Below are positions 1 through 10,740 of a DNA stretch of 64,000 bases, piece by piece; the stretch's first letter is position 1, and every line of letters starts with the position of its first letter. The stretch is from positions 1,049,001 through 1,113,000 of the forward strand of contig JBBMNZ010000035.1 of assembly GCA_037954325.1 (NCBI GenBank), written 5' to 3'. The notes under the pieces are model-generated. The model was not told the DNA's origin, ran no database searches, and saw nothing but the letters and a program-made list of their open reading frames with translations. Source of the DNA: Fistularia commersonii. Its lineage: Eukaryota > Chordata > Actinopteri > Syngnathiformes > Fistulariidae. The translations under genes were made by a program, and so were the position numbers.

Positions 1-670
1 GACTGACGCTGTTCCGGCGAGATTTAGATTTACACGTCGGAACAAGGGTTGTTCTGGTTTGGAGGCCACTGGAGGGAGTCTCTGCTTTTTTGGGGGATGA
101 TGTGGTTCAGTTGGCTTCATCAGTCCACGATCTCCAGCTCTCACTGGAGCGGTTCACGGCCGGGATGAAGATCGCCGACTCCGGGTCGGGGAAGAGGTCC
201 TGCCCCGAGTGGAGGAGTTCAAGTATCTCGGGGTCTTGAGTGAGGGGAGGATGGAGCGGGAAGGGGGAGCTGAGCCAGAAGGCGAAGCTCTCAATTTACC
301 GGTAGATCGAGCTGAGGGTAGTGAGCCAAAGAACCAGATCGGGGATACGAGTGGCCGAAATGAGTCGCCTCTGCAGGGTGGCTGGACTCTCCCTGAGAGA
401 TCGGAAGAGAAGGTCCGCCAGAGTGGAGTCGTTGCAGGATAAGGTGGCTCGGGCATCTGGTCGGGATGCCTTCTGGACGCCTCCTGAGGGAGGTATTCCT
501 TGTATGTCCATCCGAGAGGAGGCCACAGGGAGGATCCAGGACACGCCTAGGGTCTCCCTGAGAAGAACTGGACCATGTGTCCAGGGAGCAGGAAGTCTTG
601 GCCTCCCTGTTCCGGCTGCTGCTCCCGCAACCCGACGTCAGATAAGCGATGGAAGATGGATGGATCAATA
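1..670 (+). mobile_element. 5'-truncated LINE (non-LTR retrotransposon) 3' end, decayed
   Basis: This is the C-terminal end of a reverse-transcriptase ORF and the 3' tail of a fish LINE. In translation one sees DDVVQLAS near 97, then VEEFKYLGVL (about 205-237) and EGRMERE, followed out of frame by RVAGLSLRDR near 376. The match is broken by small deletions and frameshifts, so no intact ORF remains. The 3' end finishes in a short GATG-type tail (645-664), a feature I associate with Rex3/RTE-type fish elements. That it is a LINE is seen directly; the Rex3/RTE assignment is from memory. The 5' part lies outside the window or was never copied. Confidence 0.82.
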
Positions 671-1387
671 AAGGTTGAGTAGTTTCGAGCACAGCCAAGT
701 CAGGGTTTTCGTTTTCCTGCTAGCGAAAAACGTATAACGCGCGATCCGACGCCCCGCCTTCTCACGGCTCGATTAAAAAAAGCTACGACGCGGCGCGCAA
801 TTAACATTTATCACCCGCGCACGGCGCGACTTTTAATAAACAGAGAATTTACAACGATTGGCAATTCAGCCTTTTTCCCGCGGAAAACACCCGAGGCGGC
901 CGCCGCTCGTCTCCATCCAGGTCGCTTCGTCAAGAGCCTCGATTAGAGGAGCATCCGGCGCGAACTCCGCGGGAACTTCTTCCCGTTGTTTGCTAATACA
1001 ACCCCCCCGCCCCCCCCCAACCCCTTCCACGCTCTTCGTCGTCAAACGCCAATTAGCCACGACCTACTTCAGGAGAGGAGGAAATGGGGCCCTTTAATTG
1101 CCCCGGATCCCGGAGAGCGTCGCAGAAGACGCCGCCAGTCAAACGGCGGGGGAGCAAACAATGGCGGGGGGGCGGATTCTGGGATTCGTTTTTTTTTTGG
1201 CGTCGGGTAGGCGGAGGGAGGGGGGGTTAACGCCAGAGCCGCCAGAGGGTAAAACGTACCCGTGTAGCCGTCGTACATTTGGTTTCTGTTGATTAAATGT
1301 GTTGCCATGGCGACGTGTTCGTGATAGAGCGGCTCCATAAATCATGAACGACGTCGCGATGTGGGGAGGAGGAGGAGATGCAAGGGT
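671..1387. other. Unique non-coding DNA with an RFX X-box-like site
   Basis: No gene is visible. The stretch is CpG-rich in places (880-980, 1100-1160). The palindrome-like GTTGCCATGGCGAC at 1301-1314 matches the RFX X-box pattern closely. Short open frames here lack any recognisable domain. Confidence 0.4.
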
Positions 1388-1409
1388 GGGGGGGGGGGGG
1401 GGGGGGGGG
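1388..1409 (+). repeat. Homopolymer G22
   Basis: There are 22 consecutive G residues, followed by CGC. Such a run can form a G-quadruplex and is prone to length error in sequencing, so the true length is uncertain. Confidence 0.9.
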
Positions 1410-2215
1410 CGCTACTTTGCTAATTGCTAATTTGAATGAATGAATGAATGAAGGAGAGCGTGAGCGAAGGTTCCCAGTTCTCAAGCGGACTCAGATGATC
1501 CTCTTGAAGATGTTCCTTTTGTCGTCCGAGAGGCTCCTTCAGTTCAGTCATCAGCTAAAACATCTCACTCATAACAAACCCTTTCAACCTAGCGCGTTAC
1601 CCAACGTCCGACCCCAGGAGTTGTATGCTCCCAAAGCCACTCGGACGTCTCCAGAAACCATAAGATCCGGCAAGAAAGTAAGAGTGCGATGGTGCCGCGC
1701 CGGACGGGACGTGACCTGAAGGTGGTCTAGATCCACCTCCAGCCCTTGAATCCACCCCAGTAATGGTGATCATCAGCGCTAATAGCGGTAGACGGGGTCG
1801 ACTCCTAGCTAGCGTCCAGGCTAATCTCCTGTGCTTGAACTGTCCCTCCAAGGCTACTTTAATAGGACAATGCTACATGATAAATAGGGTCCCTTAGCGT
1901 CCGTCACCCAATCAGAAGGTCAGGAACCTCAAGTAAACGAACCGCTAGCCTTGAAAATCAATGCGTTCCACAAACGGGTAAATTTTACCCCGCTTGCGGA
2001 TTTACAGGTGCAGTGAAACCCGGAGCTTCTAGTGACGAGTACAACTTTTCCCCCTCTTTTTGTTTTATTTTGAAACCCCACCAGGCGCCGATGTCCCGCC
2101 TCAGTTCCACCCCAGCCGGTCCATCTCCACACCTCCATCAGTATTCCAAGAGGAGTGAACTTCTTGTTGTTTGAATTTCAAAAAAGCTGTCAGTGTCACA
2201 ACCTTCTTCCCAGAC
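1410..2215. other. Unique non-coding DNA
   Basis: Apart from a short ATGA tetranucleotide run near 1435-1450, I see neither coding signal nor a repeat that I recognise. Confidence 0.4.
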
Positions 2216-2239
2216 CACACACACACACACACACACACT
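2216..2239. repeat. (CA)n microsatellite
   Basis: A pure dinucleotide run of about 12 units, beginning in the ccacac just before 2220. Confidence 0.9.
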
Positions 2240-3299
2240 CCGGTCCACACCTGTCAGTCAAACGGGTAATGTCACGCTCTCTGTCAGCTTCACTCTTTTC
2301 ATTAGCGCTCTCTGCCTCCACTTCCCTGCTAGCCTCGCTCCCCGCCGCCGCCGCCGCCGCCCCCGCGCTCCCTTCCACCTCCGATCGCACGGACATGAAG
2401 CCATCAGCAGGGGGAAGCTCTTCATTAGCCCCTTCGCCGCCATCCGTCCATCCCTCCATCGCTACATCCGGCCTCGTTCTTCTCATCTGCTCCCCCGGCG
2501 CCGGCCTGTGTGTTCCTAGAGGCTTGTTAGCGCCGCGGCGCCGAGCGCGTCGGACCGGAGGGAATCGTCCATCGGGCGGCAGGAAGTGGCACCGAAAGCA
2601 CACGTAGCATTTTGAACCACACGAGGGGAAAGCATGCAGTAGCTGGAATACGCTAGCATTTTGGGAAAGGTTGTTTATTTAGCTCGGGGGCCAGAACCCC
2701 CCCTGATACTTATCAGGTGAACGCTGAAAACCATTCCTGATGGTTCGTAACCTGAGATGTCCAGTTTCAAACTTGGGGAGGCGCTTAGCCTTTGGTTGAG
2801 GAGGAGGTCAGACATCCAGGAGGAGCTCCAAGAAGGTCTCCTTCACCTCAGTTGAGATGGTTTGTGGTGTCTGGTAGGGATTCTCCTGACGGGGCGCGCT
2901 TTATGAAGAGGTGGAGCAACGATGGAGATGAAATGGACCGCAGCGAGACGCCTTCGGGCGAGAACTTCAAGACTCCGCTTGATTAGAAGAACAAATGTAA
3001 CCCCAGCTTGATGCGGTTGTGACGTGTAAGCTAACGTCGGGACAGTCGCTCGGGCCAAGAGGGGGCGACCGCGCGGTAAAGCTCCACAAGCCCATGGTCT
3101 CTATGGGCTTTGCTACTCTTGCGACTCAATGGGGCCGAAAGGCAGCTCCTTCAAAGCATCTTCAGGATGGCCTTGCGCGGGCTCATCAGAAGATCAGAAG
3201 AGGGAGGTTAGCTTCACAGCGTTAGCGGGGGGCAGAGGTACAAGGATGTTCTTGTTGAGAACGCACCGCTCGTTTGATTGCGGACCGACGCTGAACATC
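2240..3299. other. CpG-rich non-coding DNA, no gene recognised
   Basis: The region contains a CCG trinucleotide run (2342-2361) and many CpGs around 2320-2600, which could mark an unmethylated island. Open frames run on both strands across 2155-2607, but their residue content is just the translation of GC-rich repeats and CA runs. An AGGGGGCG word near 3059-3066 is only partly like a CTCF core. Confidence 0.35.
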
Positions 3300-3480
3300 T
3301 CGAGGCGCGCCTCCCATTAATAATGGAGCATATTGATGCGTTTAATGGATAATTAGTCAGTCGTCTCCTCAGCGCACGGTGGATCGCGGCAGCTGTGACA
3401 GTAAACAGCGCATTATTTATTGCCACGTCTCCGTCTGCTTTGTAAATGAGCCGTTTCCTGCTGTTTTGCGCGGCGGCGCG
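3300..3480. promoter_or_regulatory. Candidate conserved non-coding element
   Basis: This GC-flanked stretch is dense in homeodomain-type cores: ATTAATAATGG (3315-3325), TTTAATGG, TAATTAG, TTATTTATTG. An E-box CAGCTG and TGTAAATGAG follow. The texture resembles developmental enhancers, unlike the repeats on either side. No conservation data were available, so this is inference from composition. Confidence 0.3.
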
Positions 3481-3789
3481 ACTCGACGGCGGCGGCGCGA
3501 TCGGATGCAGCGGCTTCCGCACAAATAAACACTCGGCCGGGAGGGGGAGGAGGACGGGGTACGTTAGCTCGAAAACTAGCGACAGCTGATTTTACTCGGC
3601 TAGGCTACGTCTTAGGTTTGAGTCGGTTGTTTTTCGGCACTGAACCAGCTAGCGACCAAATCAATGGCGCGGAAGGGTAAAGCTAAAGGTGTCCGTCTCT
3701 CTTGGCTGCGCTAACTCTTGGTGTTCATTTATTTATTCATTGTAATTACAGAATGCATATTTTAACAGAATGGATTTTTTGGATATACA
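3481..3789. other. Unique non-coding DNA rich in GCTAGC/TTAGC words
   Basis: No gene or named repeat is visible. The words ttagc, gctagc and gctaa recur at 3560-3715, as they do elsewhere in the window. Confidence 0.35.
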
Positions 3790-3872
3790 TTTATCCAGGT
3801 GGCTCCAGGCTCCTCTATCTGGACAATAGGAACCTGGAGAACCCTGAGGAACCCCACGCAGATACCTGAAGA
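3790..3872 (+). repeat. Interspersed fish repeat, fragment
   Basis: The signature words are AACCTGGAGAACCCTGAGG followed by CCCCACGCAGATAC (3829-3866). They belong to the widespread fish repeat that in fuller copies runs: gtgggaggaa, ggagaaccc, cacgcagacac, gagaacatg, then a block resembling reverse-complemented tRNA A and B boxes. Only a central fragment is present here. Confidence 0.6.
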
Positions 3873-4102
3873 CGTTATGGGATGTACCATCACCTTCCTG
3901 TCCCTTTGACATTTCCGTGACCGTTCCTTCTTCCGTGACGGCTGGAAGTTTTCCGTGAAATGAAATAATCCTGGTTTCGTGTTTAATTTTGAATGAGATT
4001 CACGTTTTTGAAAATGTTTAAAAAGGAATGAGGAGCAGGGTTTGGAGCGATCAAACATTCATCTTCTGCGCCGTTCAACAAGGCGCCGCTTCGGCGAGAT
4101 GG

Positions 4103-4410
4103 TTCCATGTTCGGGCACGTTCTCCGTGTTCTCCCGCCAGGGTTCCCTTCGGGTTCTCCGTCTTCCTTCCAAAGTCCAAACCGCGGTCGGCAGGTTCATT
4201 GAAGACTTTGAATTTTCCCTTGGTGTCGATGACAATGTGAACAAGAGGATGTCTGGAGTTGGATTGACAAGGACTTCTGAAAAGGACTCCCTTTGTAGCT
4301 AGAAGGTTCCTGATTTGAGTAGAACAAACCCCCGGGTTCTCATCGGGTGTTGGTTCTCCATGTTCTACCAGGGTTCTCCATGTTCTCTTTCTCCTTTGGG
4401 TCCAAAAAGA
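4103..4410 (-). repeat. Interspersed fish repeat, two reverse-strand fragments
   Basis: Reverse-complement forms of the same family occur at 4103-4180 (gttctccgtgttctcc, ttctccgtcttccttccaaag) and 4325-4410 (gttctccatgttctaccagg). About 150 bp of unrelated sequence separates them. Confidence 0.55.
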
Positions 4411-4429
4411 TTCCCAGTAAGGTCTAAAT

Positions 4430-4498
4430 CAGGGGTTCTTAACCTTTCTGACCCCGAGGCCCATTTTTTTCAGCACAGAGTGGCCCAGGGCCCCCTAA
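4430..4498 (+). mobile_element. hAT-like non-autonomous element terminus
   Basis: CAGGGGTTCTTAACCTTTCTG begins the segment, followed by gaccccgaggccca and tggcccagggcccc. I recognise this as the end of a common fish MITE; CAGGGG termini are typical of hAT elements. It runs directly into AT-rich DNA and no second end was found. Confidence 0.5.
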
Positions 4499-4638
4499 AT
4501 ATAATTTTAACATATATTATTTATTAATATTAATTACATCATATTAATTATATTATATTAATTATTATAGTATAATATATAATAGTAATAATTATATAAT
4601 TGTATAATTATATAATAATAATATAATATTATAATATA
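4499..4638. repeat. AT-rich low-complexity tract
   Basis: The tract is composed of tat/att/taat words with many short palindromes, and is almost free of G and C. Confidence 0.85.
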
Positions 4639-4647
4639 GGGGCGTCC

Positions 4648-4697
4648 GGTTTAAGCCCCGCCTCTTCCCCCATCGCCAGCTGTGATTGGCTCCCTAC
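4648..4697 (+). repeat. 3' module of interspersed repeat (GC box plus CCAAT)
   Basis: The words AAGCCCCGCCTC and CAGCTGTGATTGGCTCC occur 15-20 bp apart, as at 29245-29285 and 63369-63412. They form the 3' end of the interspersed repeat family. They also happen to contain an Sp1-type GC box and an inverted CCAAT box (ATTGG). Confidence 0.55.
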
Positions 4698-4699
4698 AC

Positions 4700-5340
4700 G
4701 TCCCCCGGGATTAAATTGAAAAAATCCCAAACTTTCCCGTTCCTGCAGAAGTTCGGAGTCCGGAGAACCCGTGCGAGCTCGGCGGGCGCCCCCGTGATGC
4801 ATGGAGGTCGGGTCGTGCGCGGCGCCGGCCGTAAAGCATCGGCGCTCTGACGGCGGAGATTGCAGTTTTTGCACAGTAAACATCTTTCTAACCATGAAAT
4901 TAATCTCCCCTTAACCTTGACTGAGGAGTTTTCCTCTGCCACGCCGCCGGAAAGAGTCAATTTATGAACAATTTTGCCGAGACTCCGGGGGCGTGAGGGC
5001 GAACCCGCTCCGTTTTCGGATCCGGCCGAGCCCCGCCGGGAAATATTACCGCCATTTTTTTTTTGACGGCGGCGTCGGGAGGGAGAAGGCGCCCTGAAGA
5101 GTCGACGCCGGTAAAAACGGCAGTCGGGATTCATAAAGTAGGAGGAAAAACAATGGACGCGCCGCGTGAGCGTGCGGGAAGCTCGCCGCGCCGACGAAGG
5201 CCGCGGGCCAATGGAGTGGGACCTTGAGAATTGGCGGTCGCCACGGTAACACATTTGTCACCCTTCTCCGGTACCCTGAACCCCCGCTGGAGCGCATTTT
5301 TCTATCGCATGATGGATAAAAAGGCATCTTGATGAGGATC
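4700..5340. promoter_or_regulatory. Candidate CpG-rich conserved non-coding segment with X-box
   Basis: The segment is non-repetitive and CpG-rich. It includes GTAAACATC and GAAATTAATC (4876-4903) and, at 5237-5250, GTCGCCACGGTAAC, which fits the RFX X-box pattern GTNRCC-N2-RGYAAC exactly. No reading frame here has a recognisable domain. A regulatory role is inferred from texture only. Confidence 0.3.
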
Positions 5341-5354
5341 TTACAAAGACTAGC

Positions 5355-6940
5355 TTTTCATTCATTCATTCATTCATTCATTCAATCATTCGTTCATTCA
5401 TTCATTCATTCATTCTCTACAGAAGTAGTGTATACAACATCCACTCATTCATTCACTCATCATGCAACAATTGATTGATTGATTCATTCATTCATTCATT
5501 CATTCATCCAGTCGTTCATTCATTCATTCATTCATTCATTCTTTACAGCAGTCGTATATTCAACATCCACTCATTCATTCACTCATCATGCAACCATTCA
5601 TTCATTCATTTGTTCATTCATTCGTTCATTGCTTCATGCTACATAGAGACATAAAACATTCACTCATTCACTCGTCATTTTGACACAATCATTCACATAT
5701 TCATACACTTGTTATATAGAAATACAAAAATTCAAGTCATACAAGATTCACTAATTTATTCATTCATTATGCAACCGTTCATTCATTCGTTCACGCATTC
5801 ATTCGTTCATTCATTCGTTCATTCATTCATTCATTCATTCATTCATTCTCTACAAAAGTAGTGTATACAACATCCACTCATTCATTCACTCATCATTCAT
5901 TCATTCATTCACTCATCATTCATTCATTCATTCATTCATTCTTTACAGCAGTCGTATATTCAACATCCACTCATTCATTCACTCATCATGCAGCCATTCA
6001 TTCATTCATTCATTCATTGCTTCATGCTACATAGACATAAAACATTCACTCATTCACTCGTCATTTGGACACAATCATTCACTCATTCATTCACGTGTTA
6101 TATAGGAATACAAAAATTCAAGCCATACAAAATTCACTAATTCATTCATTCATCATGCAACCACTCATTCATTCATTCATTCATTCATGCTACATAGAGA
6201 CATAAAACATTCACTCATTCACTCATCATATGGACACAATCATTCACTTTTTCATTTGCATGATACATGGAGATAAACTTCACACATTCATTCCCACATC
6301 ATACAACCATTCATTCATTCATACATCGTAAAGACACGCGTCGTTCATTCATTCATTTATTCATTCTTTCATTCTCTACAGAAGTAGTATATTCAACGTC
6401 AACTCATTCATTCACACATCATGCAACCATTCATTCATTCATTCATTCCTTCATGCTACATAGGGACATAAAACATTCACTCATTCACTCACGTGTTATA
6501 TAGAAATACAAAAATTCAAGTCGTACAAAATTCACTCATTCACTCACTCATCATGCAACCATTAATTAGTTCATTCCTTTATTTATTCCTTTATTCCTTC
6601 ATGCTACATAGAGACATAAAACATTCACTCATTCATTCATCATATGGACACAATCATTCACTTTTTCTTTTGCATGATACATGGAGATACAATTCACTCA
6701 TTCATTCACACATCGTACAACCATTCATTCATTGATGCATCGTAAAGACGTGCGACATTCATTCATTCATCAAATAGAAACGCTCACTCCTTCATTCACA
6801 TGTTATAAAGAAAAACAAAAACTGTTATTCACTCATTCATACCTCATGCTACCGTTAGCTCGCAAATATTCACTCACTCATTCACTCGTCATAGAGACAC
6901 ATAGCATTCACTCATTCATGTTTAGCTCCGCGGCTAATTG
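5355..6940 (+). repeat. ATTC-rich compound minisatellite (1.6 kb)
   Basis: Tetranucleotide (ATTC)n tracts are interleaved with longer recurring phrases: ctctacagaagtagtgtata, catgctacatagagacataa and acaaaaattcaagtc. The last phrase recurs near 5726, 6112 and 6507, giving a higher-order period of about 390 bp. The phrases resemble the 'acatagagacatacaaccattcac' segment of the interspersed repeat, suggesting it expanded from one such copy. Open frames here are translations of the repeat. Confidence 0.88.
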
Positions 6941-6964
6941 ACACCTTAGCTGATTCCCAGCATT

Positions 6965-7017
<53 letters not shown>
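6965..7017. repeat. (CA)n microsatellite
   Basis: An uninterrupted run of about 26 CA units. Confidence 0.95.
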
Positions 7018-7019
<2 letters not shown>

Positions 7020-7176
7020 CCAATCACACGCCGTCGTTCCGTGGCGCTGAAAGTTGCACTCGTCCTCAGGACGAATCCACCCTCTGATGAAAAGTGATTT
7101 CATGAGCTAATGAAAGGCGGCGAGCGAGACCAGCATAAATTCACTTTTCTGTTTTTATTTATTTTGTTGCGACCGT

Positions 7177-7177
<1 letters not shown>

Positions 7178-7209
<32 letters not shown>
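7178..7209 (+). repeat. (CGG)n trinucleotide run
   Basis: There are ten to eleven CGG units, followed by G-rich and A-rich runs (7223-7248). Such tracts can form quadruplexes and hairpins. Confidence 0.92.
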
Positions 7210-7210
<1 letters not shown>

Positions 7211-7279
7211 GGGGGAGATATCGGGGGGGGAAAAAAAAAAAAAAAAAAGGGAACAAAAAGTGTCGACGCTTCGTCAAGT

Positions 7280-7420
7280 CTCAACGAGATGAAAACGTAA
7301 ACGCGAGGTGGTCCTGGAGGGACGCGAGCGATTACCTCCGCACTAATTAACCCCAGGCGCCGGATAATTAATATTGATGGTGTGAGTAAATTCACTCATT
7401 ATCCGGACGGCTGATCCTGC
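7280..7420. promoter_or_regulatory. Candidate conserved non-coding element
   Basis: Homeodomain-type cores are concentrated here: CACTAATTAACC, GGATAATTAATATTGATGG and TCATTATCC. They sit in otherwise GC-rich unique DNA immediately after the CGG run. This is judged from composition only. Confidence 0.25.
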
Positions 7421-7575
7421 CCGCGGTCCGGCGGCGAGGGGGGCGGGGCCAAACCCGGCGGGAGAGGCGGGGCTTCGACCCCGACGGCGTTCAAACGTTC
7501 ACGCCAGCTGATGGAGAACAAACTGGGGAGAAGGTAGGAGAACCTGGATGAGAAGCAACGCATCTGCAGAGAGAG

Positions 7576-7642
7576 CTGTCAATCAAAGGGTCACCTGTCA
7601 ATCAAAGGGTCACCTGTCAATCAAAGGGTCACCTGTCAATCA
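7576..7642 (-). repeat. 19-bp minisatellite carrying the TALE decamer (4 units)
   Basis: CTGTCAATCA (reverse complement of TGATTGACAG) starts at 7576, 7595, 7614 and 7633, an exact 19-bp period. The same unit on the opposite strand forms arrays at 32314-32562 and 57476-57638. A short (AT)n run and the phrase 'catccaaccattcaccctct' of the interspersed repeat follow at once. Confidence 0.95.
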
Positions 7643-7742
7643 AAGGGTCCATATATATATATATATATAAACATCCAACCATTCACCCTCTCATTTGCAC
7701 CTGCTGCATGTAGATAAAAGCAACAGCCTGAATTTATATGCC

Positions 7743-7745
<3 letters not shown>

Positions 7746-7788
<43 letters not shown>

Positions 7789-7890
7789 AAGGTACTTTAA
7801 TAACTCCGGTCCATCGGAGGCAGGATGTTTTCTCTCTCTGCGTATTTCATCAGCGGCGCCGCTGGCTGCCGCCGCCGCCGTCATCCTGCT

Positions 7891-7933
<43 letters not shown>
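7746..7933. repeat. (CA)n then (TG)n microsatellite pair
   Basis: A (CA)n run at 7746-7783 is followed by a (TG)n run at 7893-7933. The two are mutually complementary and separated by about 110 bp of unique GC-rich sequence, so they could pair as an inverted repeat. Confidence 0.9.
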
Positions 7934-7934
<1 letters not shown>

Positions 7935-8999
7935 AACCCGACATTTGAGGACACAAAGCCTGAGAAATCCTCTTCCCCCCGATGTTTCAATTCTGCCAAT
8001 GTTTCAATTCCGGAGATTCAACCCAAACCCGAGTCTCAGGTTCTCCTGGAGAACCCGGGATCTTGGAGAACCTGGAGAACCTGGAGAACCCGGCCTCGGA
8101 CTGTGGGAGGAACGTCCACGTAGTTCCGTCAGAAAACTGTCCTCACGCATGAAGCCTAAATTACTTTTGGAAACTGTCCTGGAGGAGGAGGAGGCTGGAG
8201 GTCAGGCTTCTTCGTTTCTTCCAGGCTTCAAGTTCTGCAGAAAGAGCTGGTTGCCATGGTTACGTAACAGAAACGAGGGAGGAGGTGGACGCCCACGAAG
8301 GTCGGAGACCCTCCGGGCAGGAGTGCGGGAGAAACGTAAACCCTGATGGGCTTCAGCTGTTGGTCATCAGCCGTTCCTCCTCCTCGTCCAATCAGCTTCC
8401 AGCAGGCCTTCACCTGGACCTCGCTGTCGGTCGTAAGTTCTCATCAACTCCGCGGGATCTTCTGCAGAAGGTCCCGCAGCTCCTCGCCCGCCTCATCGAT
8501 CGCGCGGTATCGATTTGTTTGCCCGTATTCGCCCGATCGTTCGTCAATCGCGTCGGACGTTTTTGTTTTTTGTTTTTCTTTTGCCGCGTCCCCGTCGGGT
8601 TCCGAGGCCGCTCGGGTTCTCGCGGGGGTTCTGAAGAACGTCCGGTCAAGATGCGCGTCCACGTTTCGCTCTTCTCGTCCCGCGAGGGAATCAAGTCCGC
8701 GTCGACGCCGGCGTCGAGCGGCTCATGCATTTTTGATCGCCGCATAATTCAGCGCGTCTACCAGAGGCCATAAAAGAAAAATAAGCTAACGCTAGCGCCG
8801 TTTGGTCTCCACGGCGACGGAGACGGATAATTTGTAGTGTTTACATGATGTCGACCCCCCCCGCCGCCGTCGTTGTGGTCATTAATCTTTCAGCGGCGCT
8901 CCGGCGGCGTCGAGCTCAAAGCCCCTCGTCGACATCGGGATTTGTGTTTCCGCCATGGAAGGCCGGGAAAAAAAAAAAACGTCTCCGCTCGTTGGTTCG
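7934..8999. other. Non-coding DNA with GGAGAACC short repeats and an X-box-like site
   Basis: Tandem cctggagaac words at 8047-8092 are a local expansion of the interspersed repeat. GTTGCCATGGTTAC (8250-8263) is one base off the X-box pattern. The remainder to 9000 is unique and CpG-rich, with a poly-T tract near 8560-8580. Open frames on both strands show no domain. Confidence 0.4.
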
Positions 9000-10240
9000 G
9001 CTAACTTTAGCATCTTTACCTGGAAGCTGGATTGCGAGAAGAACCTGGAGAACCTTGAGGAACCCCACGCAGATACAGGGAGAACGTGGACGCCGCCATC
9101 GCGTTGCTATTTGATCTTCTTGACGCGTAGATTGAAGCTAGTTTTCCGGAGCAGAAAGTGAAGCGCTATCTAGCTAACATTCTTAGCAAAACACGGGAAA
9201 TAGCGGCTAATGATTAGCTTGGAGGAGGAAAGACTAGAAAAACAAAATGGCGGAGCGGGGCTTAAAACCTGGCTGAGCTCAGGCCAAACTGCCGCGGGTT
9301 TATCGGGTGTTAGCGTTATGTTGGGATCGGAGAGTTGTGATGCTAACATGGTGGTTGTTTGGAACCCTGAGGAACCTCATGCAGACACGGGGAGAACATG
9401 GACGCTACCATCGCGTTGTTCTTCGATCTTCTTGGCGCGTAGCTTGAAGCTAGTTTTCCAGTTGTTCTATTCTGTGAGCCGAGGAGCAGGAAGCGAGGCG
9501 CTATCTAGCTAACATTCTTAGCAAAACACGAGAAATAGCGGTGAAGGATTAGCTTGGAGGAGGAAAGACAAGAAAAACAAAATGGCGGAGTGGGAAGCTT
9601 AAAACCTGGCTGAGCTGAGGCCAAACTGTCGCGGGTTTATCGGGTGTTAGCGTTATGTTGGGATTGGAGGGTTGTGATGCTAACCCTGAGGAACCTCATG
9701 CAGACCCCAGGAGATCCTGGAGCCTCCTCACAGAGAGGGAATCCAAGCGAGGACCTTCTTGGCTTCTTGGAGGCAGAGGCGCTAACCGCCGCGCCGCCAG
9801 GTAAGGTCGCGCTTTACGGGAATTTGTACCGTAAAGCGCTAACATTCTTAGAAAAACACGGGAAATAGTGGCTAATGATTAGCTTGGAGGAGAAAAGACA
9901 AGAAAAACAAAATGGCAGAGCGAGAAGCTTAAAACCTGGCTGAGCTCAGGCAAAAACTCCAAACTGTCGCGGGTTTATCGGGTGTTAGCATTATGTTGAG
10001 AGTTGTGACGCTAACCCTGAGGAACCTGATGCTAACGTGGTGGCTGTTAGGAACCCTGAGGAACCTCATGCAGACCCCAGGAGATCCTGGAGCCTCGTCA
10101 CAGAGAGGGAATCCAAGCGAGGACCTTCTTGGCTTCTTGGAGGCAGAGGCGCTAACCGCCGCGCCGCTAGGTAAGGTTGCGCTTTACGGGACTTTGTACC
10201 CGGTGGTTTTCGTGTTCTCCTACAGAGGACGGCGAGGGGG
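9000..10240 (+). repeat. About 333-bp tandem repeat, 3-4 diverged copies
   Basis: The marker (a,g)aaaacacgggaaatag recurs at 9185, 9521 and 9851 (periods 336 and 330). Shared phrases include gcttggaggaggaaagac, aaaacctggctgagct and gtttatcgggtgttagcg. Each copy contains a fragment of the interspersed fish repeat (ccctgaggaacctcatgcag). The last two copies also hold its distal end (cgctaaccgccgcgccgcc), which resembles a reverse-complemented pol III A box. Open frames here are repeat translations. Confidence 0.85.
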
Positions 10241-10639
10241 CGTGACCTCCAGGCGTTCCTCTGTCGCCGCCATTTGTCAGAGCTTCTCCCCGCCGCGGAG
10301 GTCAAAAGCTGTCTGCGGTGATGAATCGCGCGGCGCCAACGCGACGGTGTCCGAACTCGAGGTCGCCCCGTCCTCCGCCGAGTCCTGCTTTTAGCGTCCC
10401 GGCCTTTATTTCACCCCAGAATGTGGATTTTGGATGTTCTGGCAATTGCGCTGTTCCCGGTAGAATCGGGGAACCCAGACACGGTACCCTTCAGGTCCTC
10501 TTTCTTCTGGTGATCCGTCAACTTCTAAAAACTTTCGTTCCCGAAGAAGATCTCCTGCTGACGGTTAGCTACAGGACGAAGATCTCGAAGCTGCTTTGGA
10601 TTCCTCCTTCAACCCCCACGCGCCGATCGACTCAGAACC
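10241..10639. other. Unique CpG-rich non-coding DNA
   Basis: Reading frames extend through this stretch on both strands, but none shows a known motif. I see no gene. Confidence 0.35.
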
Positions 10640-10740
10640 TGTAAATTATTCACTCATTCATTCATTATCGATGGCGCTTACAGGGAGGCCCGAGCCTCCA
10701 GCTGTCATTGGGCGAGGGTTCAACCCGGACCCGAATATGG
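10640..10740 (-). repeat. 3' end of interspersed repeat with ATGA tail
   Basis: On the minus strand one reads ggttgaaccctcgcccaatg, acagctgg and then a tail of ATGA/ATTC tetranucleotides (10645-10665). This is the 3' module of the interspersed repeat in reverse orientation. Confidence 0.5.

Noticed and set aside
3052..3070. CTCF site at AGAGGGGGCG
   Set aside because: Only the G-rich half matches; the CCASYAG part is wrong at two positions. 46774-46786 fails similarly.
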